Virus record (IMG/VR): IMGVR_UViG_3300007541_000152
Span: 1-27,622 of that record
Strand: one strand, 5' to 3'
Length of the DNA: 27,622 bases
DNA from: a virus
Below are positions 15,487-22,191 of this stretch, piece by piece (positions within the stretch are counted from its first letter, which is position 1; the number at the start of each line of letters is the position of its first letter). The notes under the pieces were generated by a model. That model saw only the letters and a list, made by a program, of their open reading frames with translations, searched no databases and had not been told where the DNA came from. A program made the translations under genes and the position numbers.

Positions 15487-15641
15487 TGTTAAATAGATAT
15501 GAAATTACAGCTAATGTAGAGTTTTCAGTTGTTGCTGATTCAGAAGAAAAAGCTTTTGAATTAGCTGATGAAAAACTTGTAATTATACCAAATAATATCA
15601 GTATTACTGGTATGTCAATTAGAAAAGGAGATGAAGTATGA
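15486..15641 (+). CDS. Microprotein, 51 aa
   Basis: Begins at the third copy of the 17-bp junction. The pattern EITANVEFSVVADSEEKAFE followed by LADEKL is strand, then Asp-Ser-Glu-Glu turn, then helix. This recalls the short DpnD/PcfM-like fold of mobile elements (V-x-V-x-A-x-S-x-E-E-A), but the match is only in pattern. It ends in an ATGA overlap with the 73-aa gene. AAAAGGAG for that gene lies inside its last codons. Confidence 0.7.
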   Translation: MLNRYEITANVEFSVVADSEEKAFELADEKLVIIPNNISITGMSIRKGDEV

Positions 15642-15859
15642 GTATGTATATATTTGTAGATACAAGTATTAAAGAAAATGTTAATGAAATTACTGTACAT
15701 TTTCAAGTGCCATCAGATATGACACCAGATGAAGCAATGAAAACTATTGATGATTTAGTTCAACTAGCAGATAATAATGAAAATATAAAAATATTATCAC
15801 ATGAGCATAGTGTATATAGTATTTATCAATATAGTGATTTAGCTGATACAATTAAATAA
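15638..15859 (+). CDS. Hypothetical protein, 73 aa
   Basis: Starts in an ATGA overlap, preceded by AAAAGGAG. The product shows strand (MYIFVDTSI), strand (EITVHFQVPSD), helix (TPDEAMKTIDDLVQLADN), strand (NIKILSHEH) and short helix, a compact alpha/beta domain of ferredoxin-like order. It shares the 'strand - Asp/Ser/Thr - Glu-Ala helix' idea with the two preceding microproteins, so the three may be distant relatives. It is the last gene before a 287-bp non-coding, structured interval. Confidence 0.75.
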   Translation: MSMYIFVDTSIKENVNEITVHFQVPSDMTPDEAMKTIDDLVQLADNNENIKILSHEHSVYSIYQYSDLADTIK

Positions 15860-15865
15860 ACATCA

Positions 15866-16059
15866 AAGCTATCAACATACTGCTAGTTTATAAGGTCATT
15901 CATACCTTTCCCTTGCTAGCCGTTAGACCAAAGTATGTAGGTAGCTTGTAGCACATAGGAACGCATAAGGTAGGAAACTCTAGCCTAGCACTAGAGATTA
16001 AAACAACCATATAAACAATGTAATTCCTGTTTGGTTCGCTAACTATGTGTTACAAGCTA
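15866..16059 (+). ncRNA. Candidate structured non-coding RNA 1
   Basis: A gene-free interval with dense complementarity. TAGCTTGTAGCACATAG (15942-15958) pairs with CTATGTGTTACAAGCTA (16043-16059), 17 pairs with one G-U, and encloses the hairpin CTCTAG / CTAGAG (15978-15983 / 15991-15996). Upstream, a nested arm is formed by ACATAC 15875-15880 / GTATGT 15933-15938, GCTAG 15882-15886 / CTAGC 15916-15920 and AAGGT 15892-15896 / ACCTT 15904-15908. AAGCTA at 15866-15871 could replace the 3' strand of the long helix. It has no tRNA-like T-loop and no coding frame. It may be an independent RNA or the long leader of the 150-aa gene. Confidence 0.55.
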
Positions 16060-16096
16060 TTTATATAGCACTCAAAAGTAAAAAATAAAAGTATAT

Positions 16097-16129
16097 GTGT
16101 CGTGTCGTTACCTATGTACGCCACGACAC
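16097..16129 (+). promoter_or_regulatory. Leader hairpin with TACCTATGT loop
   Basis: GTGTCGTG (16097-16104) pairs with CACGACAC (16122-16129). An inner CGT/ACG leaves the nine-base loop TACCTATGT. It ends 17 nt before the ATG at 16147. Confidence 0.65.
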
Positions 16130-16146
16130 TATATGAAAGGAGAATA

Positions 16147-16599
16147 ATGAAAATAAATGGTACAAATATAATTGCAAAATCTAGACCACAACAAAATTAT
16201 GTAGTTGAATTTGCTTTTATAAATGATTTTGATGAAAACCAAGATATAGATTCAACAGATTCTATTAATTTGTTGTTTTCAATTGAAGTCAAAGCTGTTT
16301 CAAATATAACTGCAATTAATACTGCATATGAAATATTAATGACTGAAAAAGCGTTAAGCTTTTATGGTTTTTCAAAAGAAAATGCAGAACATATTACAGA
16401 AAATCATTCAGAAGTAGATATAAAAGATTATCTAAAAGATTTTATGTTAGATAATCCTACAAGTGTTCAATGTTATGTTAAAGGTAATAAAAATGAATTA
16501 TTTAGACTTACAGAACAATCTATTTATCAATATCGTGAAGAAGTTAATGAAAATATGATTAATGACATTAAAACATATCTAGAGGAACAGGGGGAATAA
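16147..16599 (+). CDS. Hypothetical protein, 150 aa
   Basis: The frame is open from 16102, but that part is the leader hairpin. AAAGGAG lies four bases before the ATG at 16147, so the product starts MKINGTNIIAKSRPQQ. It is acidic and Asn-rich with an alpha/beta pattern: NYVVEFAFINDF, a second strand block (NLLFSIEVKAVSNITAINTAYEILM is strand then helix) and a helical C-terminus ending EEQGE. The arrangement of strands and a long Ala-helix again recalls the small alpha/beta proteins just upstream. The stop overlaps the next start (TAATG), and the last codons supply its SD. Function unrecognised. Confidence 0.75.
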   Translation: MKINGTNIIAKSRPQQNYVVEFAFINDFDENQDIDSTDSINLLFSIEVKAVSNITAINTAYEILMTEKALSFYGFSKENAEHITENHSEVDIKDYLKDFMLDNPTSVQCYVKGNKNELFRLTEQSIYQYREEVNENMINDIKTYLEEQGE

Positions 16600-16907
16600 T
16601 GTTTCCAGAAGATATGAAATTAGAAAATCCACCAACACCATTTGGTAATAGAACAGGTAAAAAACCTACATTATTGACAGATGTTAAGGTTAAAGTCTTG
16701 TTATCTATGCCAGGCCAATGGTTTAATATTGGTACTCGTGATAAGTGGATTAGCGGTGTCAAGGCAAATATAGAGTCTATGACACAAGCAAATATATCTC
16801 ATCTTAAAGATAAAGGTAAGTTTGAGATACAACAAAGAAAAAACAACGAAGGTAAAGTTGACATTTATTGTCGCTTTATTCAAAAATCTTCTGATGAAGA
16901 AGAATAA
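16599..16907 (+). CDS. Hypothetical protein, 102 aa
   Basis: TAATG-coupled to the 150-aa gene. The N-terminus MFPEDMKLENPPTPFGNRTG is Pro-rich. The body alternates strands and basic turns (VKVKVLLSMPGQWFNIGTRD then ISGVKANIESMTQ), and KFEIQQRKNNEGKVDIYCRF forms a beta hairpin. The tail SSDEEE is acidic. The basic beta-rich body with acidic tail could bind DNA or RNA, but it lacks the SSB tip and I do not recognise the family. It ends 15 nt before the AAA ATPase and probably belongs to the same operon. Confidence 0.75.
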   Translation: MFPEDMKLENPPTPFGNRTGKKPTLLTDVKVKVLLSMPGQWFNIGTRDKWISGVKANIESMTQANISHLKDKGKFEIQQRKNNEGKVDIYCRFIQKSSDEEE

Positions 16908-16922
16908 TAGAAAGGAAATACT

Positions 16923-17648
16923 ATGGAAAATACAGCAGACTGCTGGAAATTAGTAAATGCTGTACTTGGTAAATCAAGACGTATTTTATTATACGGACCA
17001 CCAGGTACAGGTAAATCATATAGTGCAATTAAAACAAATGCACCATTAAATATAAACGGAGAACCTAATGTGTTTTCTGTAACTATGACAGAAGATACTG
17101 CTTCTGCTAACTTAGAAGGCTTTTATAAGCCAAGTAGTAGCGGTACATTCGAATGGCATGACGGTATTGCAATACAGTCATGGAGAAATGGCGGTCGTCT
17201 TGTTATTAATGAGATAGACCATGCATCACCAGATGCAATGACATTTCTTCACGCTATTCTTGATGACCAAGAAATAGCACAATTAACAATCAATAACGAT
17301 ACAAAGGAAACTGTTAAACCAGAACCAGGTTTTCAAGTTGTAGCTACAACTAACAGTCCGCCAGAATCATTGCCATTAGCATTAAAGGATAGATTCCCAG
17401 TTAAAATATATATTAACAAGATACATCCTAAAGCTATGGCAAAATTTCCAGATGAATGGCATAAGGCTATCAATGATACATCTATTGTTGATGACCCAGA
17501 ATCTCGTGTTTCTGTTCGTTCATGGAAAGAATTCTTTGATTTACAAAAGAATGATTTTGATATAGAAACTGCAGCTAAATTAGTATTTGGTGATAAAGCC
17601 GAAGAATTAATTGATGCAATACAGTTATCTAAAGTCGATGCAGAATAA
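16923..17648 (+). CDS. AAA+ ATPase, MoxR/CobS-like, 241 aa
   Basis: An ATP-driven remodelling protein. Walker A GPPGTGKS is at residues 25-32, Walker B LVINEID at 93-99, the sensor-1 Asn in VVATTNSP at about 144, an Arg finger in LKDRF at 157 and a sensor-2-like SVRSW near 200. The E-G-F/Y block after Walker A (SANLEGFYKP) fits the MoxR/CobS branch. Such ATPases act with a VWA-domain partner, and here the next gene encodes one with an 11-nt overlap. In cells the pairs insert metals or mature enzymes; in phages the target is unknown. At 241 aa it is a near-minimal AAA module. AGAAAGGAA precedes the ATG. Confidence 0.9.
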   Translation: MENTADCWKLVNAVLGKSRRILLYGPPGTGKSYSAIKTNAPLNINGEPNVFSVTMTEDTASANLEGFYKPSSSGTFEWHDGIAIQSWRNGGRLVINEIDHASPDAMTFLHAILDDQEIAQLTINNDTKETVKPEPGFQVVATTNSPPESLPLALKDRFPVKIYINKIHPKAMAKFPDEWHKAINDTSIVDDPESRVSVRSWKEFFDLQKNDFDIETAAKLVFGDKAEELIDAIQLSKVDAE

Positions 17649-19137
17649 ACCATATCCCTATCCAGAAATAATTACAGGTACAGAATGGCAAGTTAGAGAA
17701 ACATTAAATGGTCAAGGTGCTTGTACAGATAATTTGAATTATCAAATGACTGTTCCTTTGGATAGAGAATGTGAATATTGTGGTTGTAATCATGGTCGTA
17801 TGGTTCGTAGACACGAATTAGGTCATGTTAAATGGTCACCAAAAACCATGGGCAAATTATCACCACAAACACGTAAAGAAGCTGTAGAAGTTCTAGAAGA
17901 AATACGTGTCAATTATTTAATGTATATTAATAATCTAGGCATAAATGAACCAACTATGTGTTTAGAAATGTTTAGGATGAAATTGATACAACTTATAGAA
18001 AAAGGTTCTATAGCAGAAATAATACTTTACGGTTTAGCTTGTATGTGGAAAACAAATGAAATAGATGAAGACCATAAATATGTTAATCCATATGAGGCAT
18101 CAAACGGTTTTTATAAAAAAGATAAATATCGTAGAGCCCAATATGAAAGTTATCATAAATGGTCTAGTGAATTTATTGCATTAAAAGAAATTATGGCTAA
18201 ATTCAGAACAGAGCCGAATGTCAGTCAAATAAGACAAGCGGAATTAGAATTTGCACATAATCAAATGTATCACTTTTATAGTAAATTAATAAAAGTTAGA
18301 CATAATAATTCTACTAGTATTAGCTATCGTAAAGTACAAAAAATTGCTGAAGAATTATCTTTAGTACTAGATACTTTTATGGATAAACCAGAAGAAAGTA
18401 TTTATCAACAACCAAGTCAAGACAATCTTGAAGAATCAGGAGAAAATTCTAATAATCAAGATGCTAAATCTGGTGTTGGTGACACTGTTAAAGACCTAGA
18501 AGAACGTATGCGTAAATCTTTGATAGAAGAAATGCAATATAATTCTAGTTCTGGTATTGGTAAATGGGGAACAATGACTATTCATAAACCACCATTAACT
18601 GATAATTTACAAGCAAGACTAAAAAATGGTAGACAATATAGACCAGCTGATTTTGGTTACAATCCTAAATACATAAATCGTTATTGTATTGACAAAAAGA
18701 TATTTAAACAAAAACAGCATGTATTAGGTGGAACTATATTGATAGATGCATCAGGTTCTATGAACTTTAGTGCAAATGATTTATTAGAAATTATGCAGTT
18801 GCTACCAGCAGTTAATATTGCTATGTACAATGGCAGCTACAATACAGGTGACTTACGAGTTATTGCGAAAAATGGTATGCGTGTAAATCAAAATTATTTA
18901 TACAAGCATAAAGGTCGTGGTAATGTCATAGATGGTCCAGCGTTAGAATGGCTAGCATCACAACCACCTAGAAGAATATGGGTATCAGATATGCATGTAT
19001 TTGGTATTCATGGTAAAAATTCTAGTGGTATGAATTTAATGCGTGATGTACTGCAAATTTGTACAAGTAATAAAATTATTAATCTAAAAGATATAGATGA
19101 AGTAAAGGAACATGCTATAAAACTTAATATGGTATAG
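17638..19137 (+). CDS. VWA-domain protein, CobT-like partner, 499 aa
   Basis: Chosen start is the ATG at 17638, overlapping the ATPase by 11 nt; in-frame TTG 17611 and ATG 17614 are less likely. An N-terminal metal-binding region has C45, C48 and C50 (CEYCGC) and HELGH at residues 59-63, followed by EEIRV at 87-91. The HExxH plus downstream E-x-R-V arrangement is typical of phage and bacterial CobT-like proteins. A helical middle and an acidic linker (about residues 255-290, Gln/Glu/Asn-rich) follow, then a VWA domain with the MIDAS motif DASGS at 370-374 and a later SDMH acidic loop. Family knowledge says AAA + VWA pairs form a chelatase- or remodelling-type complex. Whether HELGH is proteolytic or structural is open. 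Confidence 0.88.
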   Translation: MQNKPYPYPEIITGTEWQVRETLNGQGACTDNLNYQMTVPLDRECEYCGCNHGRMVRRHELGHVKWSPKTMGKLSPQTRKEAVEVLEEIRVNYLMYINNLGINEPTMCLEMFRMKLIQLIEKGSIAEIILYGLACMWKTNEIDEDHKYVNPYEASNGFYKKDKYRRAQYESYHKWSSEFIALKEIMAKFRTEPNVSQIRQAELEFAHNQMYHFYSKLIKVRHNNSTSISYRKVQKIAEELSLVLDTFMDKPEESIYQQPSQDNLEESGENSNNQDAKSGVGDTVKDLEERMRKSLIEEMQYNSSSGIGKWGTMTIHKPPLTDNLQARLKNGRQYRPADFGYNPKYINRYCIDKKIFKQKQHVLGGTILIDASGSMNFSANDLLEIMQLLPAVNIAMYNGSYNTGDLRVIAKNGMRVNQNYLYKHKGRGNVIDGPALEWLASQPPRRIWVSDMHVFGIHGKNSSGMNLMRDVLQICTSNKIINLKDIDEVKEHAIKLNMV

Positions 19138-19143
19138 TGTAGG

Positions 19144-19430
19144 GAACATAGTAAACCAGCAATGGTGCTTGTGACCTCCTTTCCACAAGTTAAGCTATGT
19201 TCACGTAGTGGAATAGAGTCGTAAGAGAATTACGAACAAGGGTTTTCTAGTCATGTCAACAACAATCCTATAGTTAACACCACTACACCTAATTTGTGCA
19301 TGCCGGGCATGGTTACGAACAAAGCGTTTATCAAGCATCACCTTGTTTTAGCAAATCAATATTTAACAAATTTAATGCGATGTGATGCGAAGATGAAAAG
19401 CGTGTGAGTACCGTGCTAGGCAGCACACAT
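19144..19430 (+). ncRNA. Candidate structured non-coding RNA 2 with anti-SD loop
   Basis: A gene-free interval of 341 bp between the VWA and HTH genes. GAACATAG (19144-19151) pairs with CTATGTTC (19195-19202) and encloses CTTGTG (19168-19173) / CACAAG (19184-19189), whose loop is ACCTCCTTTC. Next come GTAGTGG (19205-19211) / CCACTAC (19280-19286), enclosing CGTAA-gagaa-TTACG (19220-19234), a tight CATGCC/GGCATG hairpin near 19300, and GTGCT-AGGC-AGCAC (19413-19426). The loop matches the 3' tail of many bacterial 16S rRNAs and complements the AAAGGAG-type SDs used here. No tRNA-like pattern or supported reading frame is seen. Confidence 0.55.
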
Positions 19431-19478
19431 AATTAATTATTAATTTAAAAACTTGTATTAAAACAGAAAGGAATTATA

Positions 19479-19727
19479 ATGAAACCTATGATAGATATTG
19501 AACAACTGTTGACTGAAGCAGAAACAGGAAAAGTTAATCGTATATCAGAAAGAATAACTGATGAAGCCAAACCATTTTGGGATGGTATAGAATCAAGAGT
19601 TCTATCTGGTAGACCAATTAAACCATTTGTTGTAAGCAGATTGCTTAAAGAACATTATGGTATCAAAATAAGTGAAAGTGCAATTCGCAATCACTTTCAA
19701 AACTTAGTAGATAATGCCCAAGAATAA
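19479..19727 (+). CDS. Small helix-turn-helix protein, 82 aa
   Basis: GAAAGGAATTATA precedes the ATG. The N-terminus MKPMIDIEQLLTEAETGK is an amphipathic helix also found at the start of the next protein (EIEKLLAEAESIK). Residues about 45-75 (RPIKPFVVSRLLKEHYG, then IKISESAIRNHFQNL) look like an HTH with a recognition helix SESAIRNHFQ. It overlaps the metallophosphoesterase gene by 14 nt. Likely a DNA-binding partner or regulator of that enzyme; a terminase-small-like role is possible but the gene lies far from terL. Confidence 0.75.
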   Translation: MKPMIDIEQLLTEAETGKVNRISERITDEAKPFWDGIESRVLSGRPIKPFVVSRLLKEHYGIKISESAIRNHFQNLVDNAQE

Positions 19728-20778
19728 TAACGAAATAGAAAAGTTATTAGCTGAGGCTGAGTCTATTAAGATACAAGAACTAAAAGCAGATAATCTTAAA
19801 CTTCTTAAATTATTAGAGAAAGCTAAAAATAAAAAAGCTGATATGATAAATGCAGTTTATGATGCTGTATCTACAAATCTTCGTACATGGGATAAACCAA
19901 TTATTCCTAAACCAACAATACACAAAGCAAATAAAAACGAAGAAGTAGCAGTAGCAATATTATCTGATGTTCAATTAGCAAAAGTAACGCCAGATTATAA
20001 CACAAAAGTAGCTGAAAAACGTGTCATTGAATATGCAAATAAAATAGTTGAATTGACAAATGTTCAAAGATATGCACATCCAGTTAATAAGTGTGTAGTC
20101 CTAGCAGCTGGAGATATAGTTGAAGGTGAACTTATATTCCCAGGTCAACATCATTTAATTGATGCTTCGTTATATAACCAAGTAACAATTGATGGACCTA
20201 GAATATTGACACAATTCTTTGACATATTACTAGCTAACTTTGTGGAAGTAGAAGTACACTGGGTAATAGGTAATCACGGTTCACTAGGTGGACGTGCTAG
20301 AAAAGATTATCATCCAGACTCTAATGCAGACAGAATGCTAGGCAAAATAATGGATATGATATATGAAAAAGATAAACGAATTTCATTTACTATTCCAGAT
20401 TCTGAGGGCGATAATCATTGGTTTGATATTGCTGATATTGGCAAAGGATGTAAGTTCTTTGTATGGCATGGTGATAATGTTAGAGGACATGGTGGTTTCC
20501 CATGGTATGGATTTGGTAAAAAACTACTAGGTTGGAAAGCATTAGCATCAAGAGGCTTAATGCCAGACTTTGATTACGCAGTTGCTGGACACTTTCATAC
20601 ACCTACAACAATGTATGTTAATGACATAAGAGTTTGGGTTAATGGAAGTACTGAAAGCTATAACACTTATGCATTAGAACAATTAGCGTCAATGGGTAGA
20701 CCATGTCAATGGTTACTATTCGCTAAACCTAATCATGGTGTAACAGCAGAGTATCTTGTTAAATTAAACGACAAGTAA
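19714..20778 (+). CDS. Calcineurin-like metallophosphoesterase, 354 aa
   Basis: A probable metal-dependent nuclease/phosphodiesterase. The N-terminal ~45 residues form a coiled coil (EIEKLLAEAESIK, then ADNLKLLKLLEKAKNKK). The catalytic core follows the family order: motif I LSDVQLAK at 83-90, motif II AGDIVEGE at 132-139, motif III GNHG at 186-189, a WHGDN block at 251-255 and GHFH at 292-295. Motif I has Gln in place of the usual His (D-x-H), and motif III has Gly after GNH. SD-x-Q versions occur in phage relatives, so activity is plausible but metal coordination differs. Next to an annealing protein and HTH protein, a role in DNA end processing (Mre11/SbcD-like) is inferred. Confidence 0.85.
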   Translation: MPKNNNEIEKLLAEAESIKIQELKADNLKLLKLLEKAKNKKADMINAVYDAVSTNLRTWDKPIIPKPTIHKANKNEEVAVAILSDVQLAKVTPDYNTKVAEKRVIEYANKIVELTNVQRYAHPVNKCVVLAAGDIVEGELIFPGQHHLIDASLYNQVTIDGPRILTQFFDILLANFVEVEVHWVIGNHGSLGGRARKDYHPDSNADRMLGKIMDMIYEKDKRISFTIPDSEGDNHWFDIADIGKGCKFFVWHGDNVRGHGGFPWYGFGKKLLGWKALASRGLMPDFDYAVAGHFHTPTTMYVNDIRVWVNGSTESYNTYALEQLASMGRPCQWLLFAKPNHGVTAEYLVKLNDK

Positions 20779-20792
20779 TAAATATAGGTATA

Positions 20793-20978
20793 ATGTATAT
20801 TATGGATGACATAAATGTCAAACCTAATTGGAAAGTAACTGGAATAGAATACAGTGGTTTAGGTGATAGACCATATTTTATTCTTGCAGATGATGAGGGA
20901 AACATCAAATTACAACCACTTAGTCGTGGAGTTACAGACCTAAGGAAGACATTAAATCTAGATAAAGAAGAAGAATAA
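20793..20978 (+). CDS. Hypothetical protein, 61 aa
   Basis: A short frame 14 nt after the metallophosphoesterase, with only a weak TAGG before the ATG at 20793; a second in-frame ATG at 20802 is possible (MDDINVKPNW). The product is a small beta-rich domain: NWKVTGIEYSGLG, RPYFILADDEGNIKLQPL, then a helix and acidic tail KEEE. The beta-hairpin 'ADDEGNIKLQ' suggests an OB- or SH3-like barrel, but it is too short to assign. It ends just before the leader hairpin of the annealing protein. Confidence 0.65.
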   Translation: MYIMDDINVKPNWKVTGIEYSGLGDRPYFILADDEGNIKLQPLSRGVTDLRKTLNLDKEEE

Positions 20979-20984
20979 TATATC

Positions 20985-21015
20985 ATACGTTTCTTTACCT
21001 ACGTAAGAAACGTAT
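20985..21015 (+). promoter_or_regulatory. Leader hairpin with TACCTACGT loop
   Basis: A perfect 11-bp stem ATACGTTTCTT (20985-20995) / AAGAAACGTAT (21005-21015) with loop TACCTACGT, 21 nt before the ATG at 21037. TTTTATAAAAAGG follows, so it may also act as a weak terminator for the upstream gene. Confidence 0.7.
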
Positions 21016-21036
21016 TTTATAAAAAGGAAGGAAGTT

Positions 21037-21597
21037 ATGACTAATAACGTTGACTTGTTATCCCCATTCCCATCAGAACTTGTGCGTAAAGCACCATCTG
21101 GTAAGTTTGGAGATTATGTACCACACGCTAATTATGTAGAAAGATTACGTGATAGTGGTGTCAAATATTCATGGTCATGTGAACCAATCTATGGTATGCA
21201 TGGCGGTGAGAAAAGAATAGTAGGTGCTAAAGGCACTATAACTATTGAAGGTATGGGAAGTTATGATGGCTTTGGAGATGTTGATACATTTAAATTAACA
21301 AATTCAAAGTTTAATGACGGTACAAACCTTAAAGATGCTGAATCTGATGCATTCAAACGTGCATGTATGAGATTCGGTTTAGGCGTGGAACTTTGGTCTG
21401 GTTCTACTCAATCAGAAGAAGAAGCTACATCTTATGTATCTAATGAATATACACCAGAAATGGCTGCAAAAGATGCATCAGTTATAGTAACTAAAGTAGA
21501 CATGCGTAAAAAAGAAAATAAACCAAGTCCTGAAACATTGGCAAATATGGAAGCAATTATGGATGAAATTCTAAATGCTTCAGAAGGAGATAAATAA
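21037..21597 (+). CDS. Rad52/22-family single-strand annealing protein, 186 aa
   Basis: AAGGAAGGAAG precedes the ATG. The family signature is clear: a beta-sheet core with SWSCEPIYGMHGGEKRIVGA (residues about 45-64), GTITIEGMGSYDGFGD (66-81), and the hallmark helix DAESDAFKRACMRFGLGVEL at 100-119. These proteins anneal complementary single strands in recombination-dependent replication and end joining. The C-terminal 60 residues are charged and probably disordered, as usual for partner binding. It is the first gene of a new unit with its own leader hairpin, followed by the paralogue pair and a zinc-ribbon protein, likely a recombination operon. Confidence 0.88.
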   Translation: MTNNVDLLSPFPSELVRKAPSGKFGDYVPHANYVERLRDSGVKYSWSCEPIYGMHGGEKRIVGAKGTITIEGMGSYDGFGDVDTFKLTNSKFNDGTNLKDAESDAFKRACMRFGLGVELWSGSTQSEEEATSYVSNEYTPEMAAKDASVIVTKVDMRKKENKPSPETLANMEAIMDEILNASEGDK

Positions 21598-21599
21598 CT

Positions 21600-21911
21600 A
21601 TGGAATACACAATTGGTCAAACGTTTGATACGTTACCAGAATCAGCTGCACCTAAAAAAGCAAGTGCTTTGTTGTTTGAAGAACAATACAAAGATAAATT
21701 AGATGCTTCACCTAATAAATGGGTAGCTATGGACATTGAAAATATAGCTGGTATTGATAGAAAAAGCGTTGAATATATTAATAAAGTTGGTAAATACTAC
21801 CATAGAGTTAAAAGTTGGACTGATAAACATGGTCCTAACTATGAATTTAAAAATATAAGAACTGAAACTCAGTTTATTATGTTTGGAAAGAGAGTTATCA
21901 ATGGAATATAA
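21600..21911 (+). CDS. Hypothetical protein of a tandem paralogue pair, 103 aa
   Basis: Starts at ATG 21600, two bases after the annealing-protein stop; GGAGATAA in the end of that gene supplies an SD. The product begins MEYTIGQTFDTLPESA and has SPNKWVAMD near residue 40 and a basic beta-rich end (KNIRTETQFIMFGKR). It is a paralogue of the next protein (MEYKIGQVLDALPESA, QPNKWVVLD, TSQIFLGR). N-K-W-V followed by a basic helix and a final strand is seen in small DNA-binding phage proteins, but I cannot name the family. Confidence 0.75.
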   Translation: MEYTIGQTFDTLPESAAPKKASALLFEEQYKDKLDASPNKWVAMDIENIAGIDRKSVEYINKVGKYYHRVKSWTDKHGPNYEFKNIRTETQFIMFGKRVINGI

Positions 21912-22191
21912 AATTGGTCAAGTATTAGATGCACTTCCAGAATCAGCAAATAATGCTGGTAATTGGAAAAAAGCAGTATTTATTACTGATGATTATGCTA
22001 ATAAATTAACTGCACAACCAAATAAATGGGTTGTATTAGATACATTAGGTAATAGAACTGATACAAAATTTCATACACGTGTTAGAAATTACAATAAAAA
22101 ATACAACAATAAAGGATTCGAATTTGCCAGAATTGTTTCTGGAACAAGTCAAATCTTTTTAGGTAGATTCAATACTAGTTTATTGAAATGA
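21901..22191 (+). CDS. Hypothetical protein of a tandem paralogue pair, 96 aa
   Basis: The ATG at 21901 overlaps the previous gene by 11 nt and has GGAAAGAGAG upstream; extension to 21883 would need a TTG. The product aligns with its upstream neighbour along the whole length: IGQ--D-LPESA, a variable helix, NKWV--D, RV--Y/W--K, F--R and a final strand. The middle is strongly basic (HTRVRNYNKKYNNKG). Conserved spacing shows an old tandem duplication in the recombination operon. Confidence 0.8.
   Translation: MEYKIGQVLDALPESANNAGNWKKAVFITDDYANKLTAQPNKWVVLDTLGNRTDTKFHTRVRNYNKKYNNKGFEFARIVSGTSQIFLGRFNTSLLK

Larger units (their letters stand above)
15180..15488 (+). repeat. Three copies of a 17-bp gene-junction cassette
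   Basis: ATGGAGGAAGAATAATG is identical at 15180-15196, 15359-15375 and 15472-15488. It encodes the C-terminal MEEE, carries the SD GGAGGAA and ends with the next start codon. It bounds two complete microgenes and could be the crossover site for the duplication seen there. Confidence 0.85.

Noticed and set aside
15892-15908. Five-bp stem with seven-base loop, the shape of a tRNA anticodon arm
   Set aside because: Loop CATTCAT lacks the invariant T33, and no acceptor stem or TTCRA T-loop is found at the right distances.
19162-19224. 20-codon plus frame in the anti-SD RNA region
   Set aside because: No SD before the ATG and base pairing explains the sequence better.
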